Positions 19,454-31,596 of a DNA stretch of 64,000 nucleotides are shown piece by piece (the stretch's first letter is position 1; the number at the start of each line of letters is the position of its first letter). The position numbers were made by a program, and so were the translations under genes. The DNA comes from an uncultured Alphaproteobacteria bacterium (GTDB taxonomy: Bacteria > Pseudomonadota > Alphaproteobacteria > Rhodobacterales > Rhodobacteraceae): NCBI GenBank assembly GCA_913051655.1, contig CAJXHI010000009.1, positions 1 to 64,000 on the forward strand. The letters run 5' to 3'. The notes under the pieces were generated by a model. The model saw nothing but the letters and a program-made list of their open reading frames with translations, was not told where the DNA came from and ran no database searches.

Positions 19454-21109
19454 ATGGCTGCCTATCAGTACGTATACCACATGGATGGAGTTTCAAAATC
19501 CTACCCTGGCGGTAAAAAGTGTTTTGAAAACATTAGACTGTCTTTTCTTCCTGGGGTGAAAATTGGTGTGGTTGGGGTCAATGGTGCCGGTAAATCTACG
19601 CTCATGAAAATTATGGCCGGGCTGGATACCGATTTTACGGGGGAAGCTTGGGCTGCTGAAGGGGCTAAAGTTGGATACTTGCCGCAAGAACCTCATCTCG
19701 ATGACGCCCTCACAGTACGCGAAAACGTGATGATTGGTGTTGCCAGCAAAAAAGCCGTTCTCGACCGTTACAATGAATTGGCGATGAACTATTCCGATGA
19801 AACTGCAGATGAAATGGCAGAGCTTCAGGATAAGATTGATGCCGGAAACCTTTGGGACCTCGACAGCCAAATTGATGTTTCTATGGAAGCACTCCGCTGC
19901 CCAGAAGATGATGCCGACGTAACAACACTCTCCGGAGGGGAACGACGTCGAGTGGCGCTTTGTAAGCTTTTGCTTGAAGCACCTGATATGCTCTTGCTGG
20001 ATGAGCCAACTAACCATCTGGATGCGGAAACCATCGCTTGGTTGCAGCAGCATCTGATTGATTACAAGGGAACAATATTGATCGTAACACACGATCGTTA
20101 CTTTCTTGATGACATTACGGGTTGGATACTTGAGCTCGATCGTGGACGTGGAATTCCATATGAGGGCAATTATTCCAGCTGGCTTGAACAGAAAGCCAAA
20201 CGCATTGAACACGAAGCGCGCGAAGACAAATCTAAACAAAAAACGCTTGAGCGTGAATTGGAATGGATGCGTCAGGGACAAAAGGCCCGTCAGGCCAAGC
20301 AAAAAGCGCGAATCAATGCATATAATGAATTGGCGGGCCAATCAGAGCTTGAAAAAATCACTCATGCGCAAATTGTTATTCCCAATGGTCATCGTCTTGG
20401 AGGCAAGGTTATTGAAATTGATTCTTTACAAAAGGCGATGGGTGACAAATTATTGATCGAAAATCTTAGCTTTTCTTTGCCGCCCGGCGGGATTGTCGGT
20501 GTGATTGGACCAAACGGCGCTGGTAAATCCACCCTTTTTAAAATGCTGACAGGGCAGGAGAATCCTGACGAAGGATCCATTTCATTTGGGGACACGGTGC
20601 ATCTTTCATATGTAGATCAGTCTCGTGACGACTTAAACGCGGGAGATACCGTTTGGGAAGCTATTTCTGGTGGTGCAGAGGTCATTGAACTGGGAGATGC
20701 GCGAGTAAATTCCCGTGCTTACTGTTCGTCCTTCAATTTCAAAGGGGGCGATCAGCAAAAGAAAGTTGATCTGCTCTCTGGCGGGGAACGCAACCGTGTG
20801 CATATGGCACGTCTTCTCAAAGAGGGTGGAAATGTTCTTTTGCTTGACGAACCGACAAACGATCTGGACGTTGAAACTTTGCGTGCTCTTGAGGATGCTT
20901 TGGTTGACTTTGCTGGCTGTGCTGTTGTGATTTCACATGATCGCTTCTTTCTTGATCGGATATCTACCCATATCCTTGCCTTTGAAGGTGAGGCTCATGT
21001 AGAATGGTTTGAAGGTAACTTTGAGGATTACGAAGAAGACAAAAAACGCCGCTTGGGTGCCAACGCTTTGGAGCCCAAGCGGATCAAACATAAGAAGTTT
21101 TCGAGATAA
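19454..21109 (+). CDS. ettA: ABC-F ATPase, energy-dependent translational throttle protein
   Basis: Soluble ABC-F protein that binds the ribosomal E site and gates the first peptide bond according to energy state. 551 residues with two ATPase domains: Walker A VGVNGAGKST (about 40) and IGPNGAGKST (about 353); signatures LSGGERRRVAL and LSGGERNRVHM; Walker B LLLDEPTNHLD and LLLDEPTNDLD. The linker between the domains is charged and fits the P-site tRNA interaction motif. The start at 19454 has GAGGG seven bases upstream. Confidence 0.95.
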   Translation: MAAYQYVYHMDGVSKSYPGGKKCFENIRLSFLPGVKIGVVGVNGAGKSTLMKIMAGLDTDFTGEAWAAEGAKVGYLPQEPHLDDALTVRENVMIGVASKKAVLDRYNELAMNYSDETADEMAELQDKIDAGNLWDLDSQIDVSMEALRCPEDDADVTTLSGGERRRVALCKLLLEAPDMLLLDEPTNHLDAETIAWLQQHLIDYKGTILIVTHDRYFLDDITGWILELDRGRGIPYEGNYSSWLEQKAKRIEHEAREDKSKQKTLERELEWMRQGQKARQAKQKARINAYNELAGQSELEKITHAQIVIPNGHRLGGKVIEIDSLQKAMGDKLLIENLSFSLPPGGIVGVIGPNGAGKSTLFKMLTGQENPDEGSISFGDTVHLSYVDQSRDDLNAGDTVWEAISGGAEVIELGDARVNSRAYCSSFNFKGGDQQKKVDLLSGGERNRVHMARLLKEGGNVLLLDEPTNDLDVETLRALEDALVDFAGCAVVISHDRFFLDRISTHILAFEGEAHVEWFEGNFEDYEEDKKRRLGANALEPKRIKHKKFSR

Positions 21110-21244
21110 TCGACAAGATTTGAAAAACTCATCTCATTGCATTATCGCAGTACGAAAACGGAAAGTAAATTTTCGAACTGCCAAGGAAAATGCTCAGTAC
21201 CATCATTTGGGTTCCGGCTTCTAAGGCTGAAAAAGTCGATTTAT

Positions 21245-23662
<2,418 letters not shown>

Positions 23663-23742
23663 CTAGGCCCTCCTTATTTGTTTAGGCAAGTTATAGTCTT
23701 TTTAGCGATCAATGTCACGTATCTGACGCAAAATTTATTGTT

Positions 23743-24364
23743 TTATGTGAATGAAATATGGATGTCCAAAACAATCAGTAAAAGTCTGGAAATTATATTT
23801 ATTTTGCGCACTGATGTTGCAGATTGAAGGAGTCCGCGCGCCCGTTCGAGCATAATGATAAGTGCGATATTTTCGTCCATTGGGGTAACAGCGGAAACTA
23901 TCAAATTCACTTCAATATTAATCAATCTAAAACTGCTAAGGTTGAGAAAACCAGACAATATCCCAATGAAAAATTAAGCTGGCTGTCGGATTGCTTAAAA
24001 TAACGGTCATGCCGGCCAAAAAACTGAGGAATATATTTGGAGCAGAAAACACCCTGTTTCTCGCTAAGCGGAGTATCGGCATGCCGCAGAAAATCAATAT
24101 CCATAATAAGAAATATCTGTGCAGTTAGGCATTTTAAGTAGATTAAATACCCTCCAGATCCCCCGGCGATCCGGTTCAGCCCTGAAATTGCCGTCAGTTT
24201 TCAAAGTACGTCCGCCATTGCGACGCCAAAGGCCAGCGTCCAATCGCCGTGGACACCGCTTGTCATGCTATGGCAACAAATGCGGTCCATACAGACTCCG
24301 TCGTTATTAATAATATGAAGATACCCAAAGCATAAAATACCAAATCTATAAGCGAGGCATTCAT
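23743..24364 (-). pseudogene. Remnant of a LysE-family amino acid exporter
   Basis: The minus strand from an ATG at 24364 reads FYALGIFILLIT, then TTESVWTAFVAIA and a TGA. In the next frame DWTLAFGVAMADVL is followed by TGA, then KLTAISGLNRIAG, GGYLIYLKCLTAQ and RHADTPLSEKQ. Near the end SATSVRKINIISRLLLIVL matches the C-terminal helix. These blocks match, in order, an alphaproteobacterial LysE-type translocator (DWPLALGVAVGDVLW, RHADAPLS, RRINI-LLLIV). The expected PGP turn and NPKA motif are gone. Stops and frameshifts show it is dead. It fills the whole gap between gyrB and recF. Confidence 0.72.
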
Positions 24365-24405
24365 GAAACGGTCCTATTAAAAGCGGCGAATGAAAAACGT
24401 GTTTT

Positions 24406-25506
24406 CTAATCTGTTAAGGAACTCTGAGAGATATTATCCATCGAATCGACCTGAATATATTGTGCTCTATTACCGAATTCTTCAAACAAATACCTCTCGG
24501 TGCCGGTCAGCCACGCTTGTAGTCCAAGGGTACATATCTCTTCGTAAAGTGCGGCGCGCCGGTCTCTGTCTAGATGAGCTGAAATTTCGTCTAAAAGAAG
24601 AAGAGGAGCTTTTCTATGATCGCGCGCAAGTGCACGTGCATTGGCAAGAACAATTGAAATCAACAATGCTTTTTGTTCACCTGTTGAACATTGCGACGCG
24701 GGAACACCTTTCGCTGGATAAGCTCCATAGACGTCCGTTTTGTGGGGTCCCACCATTGTGCGCCCTGTTGCAAGGTCACGGAAGCGGCTTTCCTCAAAAG
24801 CGTCATACAGATCCTCTACTGTTTCCGGCAAAGAACCTTCGTTTTGCTGTAATTTCAGCTCAGCGACAGGGAATTCTGTTGTCGTGTCCTGCTGTGATGA
24901 GAGAATAAATTTTAATGCTTGTTTGCGCGCGGTATTGATTGCGGCACCCGCCTCTGCCATCTGACGTTCAAGCGCCTTGTACCAATGGGGATCTCGCACT
25001 TGGTCTTTGAGTAGCTTATTGCGTTGTCGCATTGATTTTTCATAGCGTAATGTATTTTCCGCATGTGTTGGAAAAAAGCTTAAGGAAATACGATCGAGAA
25101 AGCGGCGACGCCCCTCTGCACCTTCGATCCACAAACGATCCATGGAGGGTACCAGCCATAGAACGCGTGAGTGTTGGGCAAGTGCAAATTGGGTGGCATT
25201 TTTACCGTCAATCATTACATCCCGCGCTGCGCCATTCATGTAAGAAAATACTATTTCCATTACCCTTTCATCAGCCATGGCATGGCCAGTTATTTTCCAC
25301 CCGACACAATCAGGTTTCCGCATCATAGATTCCGCGCTCGCTCCACGAATGCCGCGACCCGGCGAAAATAGGGATACTGCCTCTAGAATGTTTGTCTTGC
25401 CAGATCCGTTTGGCCCCGAAATAGCCACAGGCCGTTTATCCAGATCAAACTTCGCCTTTTTATGCGAACGAAAATGGGACATGGTCAGGGAGGTAAGAAA
25501 TGTCAT
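24406..25506 (-). CDS. recF: DNA replication and repair protein RecF
   Basis: SMC-like ATPase that helps load RecA at gapped DNA with RecO and RecR. 366 residues. Walker A is SGPNGSGKTNILEA (about 30-43), the signature region is CSTGEQKALLISIVLANA, and Walker B is LLLLDEISAHLDRDRR. Length is normal. It lies 67 bases downstream of dnaN, in the same direction, the usual alphaproteobacterial order. Confidence 0.95.
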   Translation of the reverse strand: MTFLTSLTMSHFRSHKKAKFDLDKRPVAISGPNGSGKTNILEAVSLFSPGRGIRGASAESMMRKPDCVGWKITGHAMADERVMEIVFSYMNGAARDVMIDGKNATQFALAQHSRVLWLVPSMDRLWIEGAEGRRRFLDRISLSFFPTHAENTLRYEKSMRQRNKLLKDQVRDPHWYKALERQMAEAGAAINTARKQALKFILSSQQDTTTEFPVAELKLQQNEGSLPETVEDLYDAFEESRFRDLATGRTMVGPHKTDVYGAYPAKGVPASQCSTGEQKALLISIVLANARALARDHRKAPLLLLDEISAHLDRDRRAALYEEICTLGLQAWLTGTERYLFEEFGNRAQYIQVDSMDNISQSSLTD

Positions 25507-25572
25507 AATCCCAATCCTCCGCCAATTTACCGGAAAGTAAATATGAAATGGGAGCCTGTTCCAGAAGTCTAA

Positions 25573-26691
25573 TCAAACCCGCATTGGCATTACAACATAA
25601 ATTGCGCTTTCATCATTGCCTTCGCGCATCAGAGTGGGATCGCCGGAAGAGTTAAACAAGAAAACAGCGTTTTCCCGGTCTACTTGGCTAGCGATTTCAA
25701 GCAAATATTTTGCATTGAATCCGATTTCGAGCTTGTCATCGCCATATGCGACCGCTAGCTCTTCCTCTGCAGTTCCGCTGTCAGGCGAATTCACGGACAG
25801 AATCAATCGATCCTCCTCTAGGGACAGTTTTACAGCGCGGGAGCGTTCTGAGGAAACCGTAGATACACGATCTACGGCTTTTGCAAATTCGCTTGCATCC
25901 ACTTCCAATTTACGGGTGTTTCCTTGTGGGATCACGCGTGCATAATCAGGGAAGGTGCCGTCAATAACTTTTGAGGTCAGTGTGATTTCTGGTGTGGCAA
26001 AACGAATTTTCGTTTCTGAGACAGAGACGGCGATCTTCATATCATCTTCGTCTAAAAGTTTGCGCAATTCTCCGACTGTTTTCCGTGGTACAATCACGCC
26101 TGGAAGGTCTCTGGCGCCTTCTGGAAGATCTGCATCTACACGGGCAAGCCTGTGACCATCTGTGGCTACGCATCGAATAACTTGAGTGCCATCTGAGTCC
26201 GCGATGTGCATATAGACACCATTCAAATAATACCGGGTTTCTTCCGTAGAAATTGCGAATTTTGATTTATCGAACAAACGTCGGAGCAAAGACGCCGGAG
26301 CTGAAAAATTAGCTGCATATTCAGATGATGCCATCACTGGAAAATCTTCCTTAGGTAAGGTCGCCAAAGAGAACACGGAGCGGCCGGCTTCGACAGTCAG
26401 CCGCCCTTTGGAAGCATCATCGCTAAGTGTCACAAGGGCGCCGTCAGGTAATTTACGCACAATATCGTGGAGGGTCACTGCAGAAACTGTTGTTGCGCCC
26501 GCGCGTTCCACATGCGCCACAGCTTTATCCAAAACCTCAATATCCAAATCCGTTGCCCTAAATTGAACATATTCGTCGTTAGCCTCGATCAGAACATTGG
26601 CGAGAATGGGAATAGTGTTGCGCCGCTCGACAACGGATTGCGCCTGAGAGACGCCCTTAAGCAATATACTGCGTTCAATACTCAATTTCAT
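25573..26691 (-). CDS. dnaN: DNA polymerase III sliding clamp (beta subunit)
   Basis: Ring clamp that tethers polymerase III to DNA. 372 residues from the ATG at 26691 (MKLSIERSILLKG, a typical start); the frame is open eight codons further. The three-fold repeat of clamp domains is visible, with RNTIPILANVLIEA in the first, FAISTEETRYYLNGVYMH in the second and the conserved C-terminal YVVMPMRV. Between dnaA and recF. Confidence 0.96.
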   Translation of the reverse strand: MKLSIERSILLKGVSQAQSVVERRNTIPILANVLIEANDEYVQFRATDLDIEVLDKAVAHVERAGATTVSAVTLHDIVRKLPDGALVTLSDDASKGRLTVEAGRSVFSLATLPKEDFPVMASSEYAANFSAPASLLRRLFDKSKFAISTEETRYYLNGVYMHIADSDGTQVIRCVATDGHRLARVDADLPEGARDLPGVIVPRKTVGELRKLLDEDDMKIAVSVSETKIRFATPEITLTSKVIDGTFPDYARVIPQGNTRKLEVDASEFAKAVDRVSTVSSERSRAVKLSLEEDRLILSVNSPDSGTAEEELAVAYGDDKLEIGFNAKYLLEIASQVDRENAVFLFNSSGDPTLMREGNDESAIYVVMPMRV

Positions 26692-26835
26692 AACCAACGC
26701 TCCTAAATACGCCAAACTCTCCGCGTCGTGTGAACCCAGAGCAGTTTCGGATGTAAGTCTTTTTCTATGCTAATGGAAACCGCGTCAAGGGCAAGAGTAT
26801 CAAGAGCAATAGAGCATTAGTTGATTTATGAATAA

Positions 26836-28209
26836 TCAGGATTGCAAAGACCTACGCAGCATCTCAACATCCTCTGCGACTTGGCCATCGGTGACCTGCA
26901 AGTCCTCAATCCGTTTTACGCCGTGCATGACGGTTGTGTGGTCTCGCCCGCCAAAACGACGCCCTATTTCGGGTAGGCTACGGTTTGTCAGGATTTTAGA
27001 AAGATACATCGCTACTTGACGTGGTCTTGCGTAAGTGCGAACCCGTCTCGGGCCGATCATGTCTGAAAGCCGGATATGATAATGTTCAGCGACTTTACGC
27101 TGAATTTCTTCCACGGTGACTTTGCGCTCTGAGCTACGCAAGATGTCGGCGAGACAATCTTGTGCCAATTCCAGTGTAATTGGTCGTGTCACAAGCGACG
27201 CAAACGCGAAAAGACGAGTCAAAGCACCCTCCAGTACACGCACATTTGTCGTGATCCTCAAAGCAAGAAATTCCAGAACGTTTTGGTCTATTTCAATTTC
27301 GGGATAATGGTGGCGTTGTTGCTCTACTTTTGACTGTAAAATGCCAAGCCTTAACTCATATGTCGTGGGATGGAGATCGACTACCAACCCACATTGTAGA
27401 CGGCTTTTGATGCGGTCTTCTAAGTCCTTTATTTCACCGGGCGCTTGATCAGCTGAAATTATAATCTGTTTATTTTGATCGACCAGCGCGTTGAAGGTAT
27501 GAAAAAATTCTTCTTGAGTGCTGTCTTTGCCTGCAATGAATTGCACATCATCAACCATCAGAACATCAAATGAGCGAAACAGCTGTTTAAAGTCCATCAT
27601 TTTACGATCACGCAAAGCCTGCACAAATCTATACATGAATTGCTCTGCAGAAAGATAAATGACGCTTAAATCTTTGCGTTTTTTTTGAAGCTCCCACACA
27701 ATCGCGTGCATCAAATGGGTTTTGCCAAGTCCCACGCCGCCATAAAGAAACAAAGGGTTAAACGTAACAGGACCGGCTTCGGCAACTCTCTTCGCAGCGG
27801 CATGTGCTAATTCGTTTGGTTTTCCAACGACAAAGTTTTCGAATGTAAATCTTTCATCCAGTGGTGCGCTAGGAACCTCAAGCACGCTTCCATTTTGTGC
27901 GGTCGTTACGTTCGAGAAGTTAGAAGATTTGCTTCTAGTTTCCACAGTACCCTTGCCCAACTGTGATTTTGCGATTGCTTGGAAGGCAATGCGTTGGATT
28001 TCTGTGTTACGCTTGCTAAGGTGATAAAGCAGCAAATCGCCATAGTTTTGCGATACGTAATTCCCCATAAAGTTATTTGGAACTACAATGAACGCAACGC
28101 CATCTTCTATTTTTGAAAATTGTAAAGGCGCGATCCAATTAGAAAAATGATTTTCGCCTACTGTTTCTCTCAATTCGTCCTGAAGTTCACTCCAGATTTT
28201 CGTATCCAT
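26836..28209 (-). CDS. dnaA: Chromosomal replication initiator DnaA
   Basis: Binds DnaA boxes and opens the origin. 457 residues. Domain I at the N-terminus (WSELQDELRETVGENHF), a variable linker, the AAA+ domain with Walker A GGVGLGKTHLMHA (about 157) and Walker B LMVDDVQFIAGK, and domain IV with the DNA-binding signature GGRDHTTVMHGVKRI close to the end. The downstream gap to dnaN is about 145 bases, the upstream gap to rpsT about 380 bases. Confidence 0.97.
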   Translation of the reverse strand: MDTKIWSELQDELRETVGENHFSNWIAPLQFSKIEDGVAFIVVPNNFMGNYVSQNYGDLLLYHLSKRNTEIQRIAFQAIAKSQLGKGTVETRSKSSNFSNVTTAQNGSVLEVPSAPLDERFTFENFVVGKPNELAHAAAKRVAEAGPVTFNPLFLYGGVGLGKTHLMHAIVWELQKKRKDLSVIYLSAEQFMYRFVQALRDRKMMDFKQLFRSFDVLMVDDVQFIAGKDSTQEEFFHTFNALVDQNKQIIISADQAPGEIKDLEDRIKSRLQCGLVVDLHPTTYELRLGILQSKVEQQRHHYPEIEIDQNVLEFLALRITTNVRVLEGALTRLFAFASLVTRPITLELAQDCLADILRSSERKVTVEEIQRKVAEHYHIRLSDMIGPRRVRTYARPRQVAMYLSKILTNRSLPEIGRRFGGRDHTTVMHGVKRIEDLQVTDGQVAEDVEMLRRSLQS

Positions 28210-28542
28210 ATTTTCCTAATCCCAGTAGCAACCCTTAACGGAAACCATCGGCCACAGCCCACGTACCGCAACATTTCATTGACAGGAAAAAGCTCCAATC
28301 GGATCAAAGCCTTTGATCCACATATCTACTTTTACCCACCTAAAAGCTCGATAAGAACATCATTAAAGCGAGACATAATATGCCCGAGCTTAATAAATGC
28401 GATCTCTTAAAATTACGTTCCCCCCCAAGATACGATGCGACTCACCATACCGTTTTAGCAAGTCTTTTGAACGGCGGGCAATAGAACTTACTTCTTGACA
28501 TCAAATTTTATTGAAAAGAATCTCATGCTGACAATAGACATT
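28210..28542. promoter_or_regulatory. dnaA upstream region, possible origin element
   Basis: About 330 gene-free bases between dnaA and the rpsT terminator, with several A+T-rich patches. It must hold the dnaA promoter. One near-match to a DnaA box is seen (TGATCCACA around 28314, one mismatch from TTATCCACA). A single box is weak support for an origin; the position beside dnaA is the main argument. Confidence 0.3.
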
Positions 28543-28572
28543 AAAAAAGGGCGTCCAGTGCGCCCTAAAAAA
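28543..28572 (-). terminator. Intrinsic terminator after rpsT
   Basis: On the minus strand a six-base stem AGGGCG/CGCCCT with a seven-base loop is followed by a run of six T, 20 bases after the rpsT stop. A matching T run lies on the other strand too, so it could stop transcription from either side. Confidence 0.75.
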
Positions 28573-28591
28573 CTCAAATCTTTTGTATGAC

Positions 28592-28855
28592 TTAGCTGAT
28601 TGCGTTCACGCGCGCAGACAAGCGAGACATTTTACGAGCTACTGTGTTTTTGTGAAAGATACCTTTCGAAACGCCCCTCATCAGTTCTGGCTGAGCAGAT
28701 TTCAGGGCCACCATTGCTGATTCTTTATCACCGCCAGCTATGGCCTCTTCAACCTTGCGAATGAAGGATCGGATCCGTGACCGGCGATCCTTGTTTACAA
28801 TTCTGTTGCGTTCGTTCTGACGTGCACGCTTTTTTGCCTGAGGCGAATTTGCCAT
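28592..28855 (-). CDS. rpsT: 30S ribosomal protein S20
   Basis: Primary 16S rRNA-binding protein. 87 residues, rich in Lys and Arg, beginning [18 protein letters not shown] and ending with the helix [15 protein letters not shown] take the ATG at 28855; the open frame runs 11 codons upstream but no S20 has that extension. It lies just upstream of dnaA on the same strand and has its own strong terminator. Confidence 0.96.
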   Translation of the reverse strand: MANSPQAKKRARQNERNRIVNKDRRSRIRSFIRKVEEAIAGGDKESAMVALKSAQPELMRGVSKGIFHKNTVARKMSRLSARVNAIS

Positions 28856-28956
28856 GATGTACTGTCCCAGTGAAGCTATTAATTCCATGAAGACAGCGTT
28901 TTATTCTCGAGCGACTTCCCTGTCAACCATCAAGTACCAAGAAAATCAGATATTCA

Positions 28957-29733
28957 CTATTTGTCCCTAAACTGCGCCTCGCGCTTTTCCATGAAAGCGC
29001 CCATGCCTTCTTTTTGATCTTCTGTCGCAAAGAGCGAATGAAAAACGCGACGTTCAAATAGAAGCCCCTCGCGTAGCGTTGTCTCATACGAGCGGTTCAC
29101 CATCTCTTTGACTGCCATAACCGTAATCATAGATTTTTCCGCGATTTTTGTGGCAGCGCCCATCGCCTCACTCATGAGGTTTTTCGTCGCAACAACGCGA
29201 CTTACTAACCCGCAACGCTCGGCCTCTTCCGCTTCCATAAAACGGCCGGTCAGATTCATATCCATCGCCTTGGATTTACCTATGAACCGAGTTAGTCTTT
29301 GCGTTCCCCCAAGTCCGGGCGAAACACCGAGATTGATTTCCGGCTGTCCAAACTTTGCCGTGTCCGAACAAATAATAAAGTCACACATCATGGCCAATTC
29401 GCATCCGCCGCCAAGGGCATAGCCCGAAACAGCGGCAATTATTGGTTTGCGAACGGCTGTTATTTTATCTGTTGCGTCTGTAAAGAGGTCTTCACCAAAT
29501 GCGTCAACAAAGCTCTTGCTACTCATCATTTTGATGTCGGCACCGGCGGCAAAGGCTTTTTCGGATCCAGTCAATACAATGCAGCGAACCTTATCATTTT
29601 TTTGCGCCTCACCCAATGCATCGCCTAGCTCTTCTAAGAGTTGGTCGTTCAGCGCATTTAGCGCGTCGGGCCGGTTCAATGTGATGACAGAAATATGGTC
29701 TTGGACGTCGACAATGATTGTTTCGTAGGCCAT
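28957..29733 (-). CDS. Enoyl-CoA hydratase (crotonase family)
   Basis: Hydrates trans-2-enoyl-CoA in beta-oxidation. 258 residues. Oxyanion-hole residues lie in [11 protein letters not shown] and [13 protein letters not shown]; the two catalytic glutamates are present (GGGCELAMM, and [16 protein letters not shown]). The latter block is typical of short-chain enoyl-CoA hydratases. It probably acts on short-chain substrates. Downstream of mutM on the same strand with a 77-base gap. Confidence 0.92.
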   Translation of the reverse strand: MAYETIIVDVQDHISVITLNRPDALNALNDQLLEELGDALGEAQKNDKVRCIVLTGSEKAFAAGADIKMMSSKSFVDAFGEDLFTDATDKITAVRKPIIAAVSGYALGGGCELAMMCDFIICSDTAKFGQPEINLGVSPGLGGTQRLTRFIGKSKAMDMNLTGRFMEAEEAERCGLVSRVVATKNLMSEAMGAATKIAEKSMITVMAVKEMVNRSYETTLREGLLFERRVFHSLFATEDQKEGMGAFMEKREAQFRDK

Positions 29734-29810
29734 GAAACGATCTTTCGGTTGTTTCGGACTAAGATGCCCATACCATGTAATGAAAATTCATGTCCAGAAT
29801 TTGTTCAAAA

Positions 29811-30662
29811 CTATTTTTGACATCTTGGGCAGTAAAAGCTAGACCGTCCTGACTGCACAAAACGTTTTATGTGTCCTAAGCAGGCAGGGCGAGAACAGGG
29901 TTTGCCTTCGCGCCCGTAAACGTCAAAATTATACTGAAAATAACCGAGTTTCCCATCCGTATGTTTAAAATCCCGTAATGTTGATCCACCTGCGTCAATA
30001 GCCTCTGTTAAAACATCTTTTATATTAGGGCTGAGATTTTTAAGACGTACTAATGAAATTTTATCTGCAGTCTTTTTTGGTGATATACCAGCACGAAAAA
30101 GCGTTTCACATACATAAATGTTGCCTAGCCCTGCAATGATTCTCTGGTCCAAAAGGACGGACTTTATTGGAGATCTGCGTTTTTTTATGTTTTTAACAAA
30201 TGTTTCGTGATCAAATTGGTCGTCAAGAGGCTCCGGTCCAAGATGTGCCAGAAATTTGTTACTGCTCTCGCTTGCTGTATCAAAAAGGTCCATTGCCCCA
30301 AATCGGCGCGGATCGTTAAATGTGATCCTTGCCTCATTTAAAAAATCCAGAACTACATGATCATGTTTTTCTGGCGATCTATTCTGATGGACGTGTCGAC
30401 CAAGGGGGTTACCGGAGATTAAAATTCGACCTGACATGCCTAAGTGAATCAAAAGCGTTTCTTTGGATGACAGGTCTGCAAGAATGTATTTGGAGCGACG
30501 TCGTAATTTTAAGATACATTGCCCTTCCAGTCTTGCGGCCATATTTTCTGGAAATGGCCATCGCAGATCTGGACGATTGACGGCTGCTTTGGTGATCTTT
30601 TGCCCCTCAATGACTGGCGCAAGGCCACGAATAACTGTTTCGACCTCTGGTAATTCTGGCAT
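29811..30662 (-). CDS. mutM: Formamidopyrimidine-DNA glycosylase
   Basis: Removes 8-oxoguanine and other oxidised purines and nicks the DNA (bifunctional). 283 residues starting with the catalytic PELPEVETV, where Pro1 becomes the N-terminal nucleophile after Met removal, so the start at 30662 is certain. The helix-two-turn-helix block is [20 protein letters not shown], and the C-terminal zinc finger has four cysteines (CSRPAC and YCPRCQK). Divergent from ubiE. Confidence 0.96.
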   Translation of the reverse strand: MPELPEVETVIRGLAPVIEGQKITKAAVNRPDLRWPFPENMAARLEGQCILKLRRRSKYILADLSSKETLLIHLGMSGRILISGNPLGRHVHQNRSPEKHDHVVLDFLNEARITFNDPRRFGAMDLFDTASESSNKFLAHLGPEPLDDQFDHETFVKNIKKRRSPIKSVLLDQRIIAGLGNIYVCETLFRAGISPKKTADKISLVRLKNLSPNIKDVLTEAIDAGGSTLRDFKHTDGKLGYFQYNFDVYGREGKPCSRPACLGHIKRFVQSGRSSFYCPRCQK

Positions 30663-30843
30663 TGAGAAATCCAAGCTTATCATTACATGCGCGGCCAAAA
30701 ACAAAAAGGACGCTCTCTAACCCTCTATCACCACAAATCTATTAACCCAAGATATGGATGTAGAAAATAATTTTTGCAGATGTGCCGCATTGAATTTCTG
30801 AAGTGCGTCCGTATAAGAAAGTCGATAATACGAGGTTGCGCAT

Positions 30844-31596
30844 ATGGCTGATGATTTAGAAAATACAACGCATTTCGGATTCCAGAGCGTTCCTGAATCA
30901 GAGAAAGCGAGCCGTGTTCGGGGCATCTTTGGCAATGTTGCATCAAAATATGATTTAATGAACGATGTGATGTCAGGTGGCGTCCACCGCATCTGGAAAG
31001 CGGCCATGATGGATTGGCTAGCACCACGTTCAGGACAACGTTTGCTGGATGTGGCTGGTGGAACGGGAGATATTTCCTTTCGCTTCTTGAAACGCGCAAG
31101 TGGCGCACACGCCACCGTTCTCGATTTGACAAGTGAAATGTTGGACGAGGGGAAGTTGCGCGCCGAGGCCGCGCAACTCGGAGGTTCGTTGGATTGGGTA
31201 GTTGGTGATGCGATGGCGCTTCCTTTTGCCGATAACAGTTTCGATGTTTATACCATCAGTTTTGGTATTCGAAACGTAACGCGCCCTCAGGACGCGCTCA
31301 ACGAAGCGTTTCGCGTTTTAAAACCTGGTGGTCGCTTAATGGTACTAGAGTTTTCTCAAATCCCAAATGACCTGTTGCAGTGGGTCTACGATCGTTATTC
31401 GTTTAACGTGATACCAAACATGGGCAAATTGATCGCCAACGACCATGATAGCTATCGATACTTAGTCGAATCTATTCGTAAGTTCCCTGATCAGGAAACG
31501 TTTTTGGGTATGGTGCGTAAAGCGGGGTTTGAAAATGCAAAATACCGAAATTTGACTATGGGCGTTGCTTGTTTACATTCGAGTTGGAAAATCTAG
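30844..31596 (+). CDS. ubiE: Ubiquinone C-methyltransferase UbiE
   Basis: SAM-dependent C-methyltransferase of ubiquinone (and menaquinone) synthesis. 250 residues. Motif I is [15 protein letters not shown], followed by DLTSEML and the [10 protein letters not shown] block; the N-terminal signature [20 protein letters not shown] is present. The stop TAG shares its final G with the GTG start of ubiB, so the pair is coupled. Confidence 0.96.
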   Translation: MADDLENTTHFGFQSVPESEKASRVRGIFGNVASKYDLMNDVMSGGVHRIWKAAMMDWLAPRSGQRLLDVAGGTGDISFRFLKRASGAHATVLDLTSEMLDEGKLRAEAAQLGGSLDWVVGDAMALPFADNSFDVYTISFGIRNVTRPQDALNEAFRVLKPGGRLMVLEFSQIPNDLLQWVYDRYSFNVIPNMGKLIANDHDSYRYLVESIRKFPDQETFLGMVRKAGFENAKYRNLTMGVACLHSSWKI

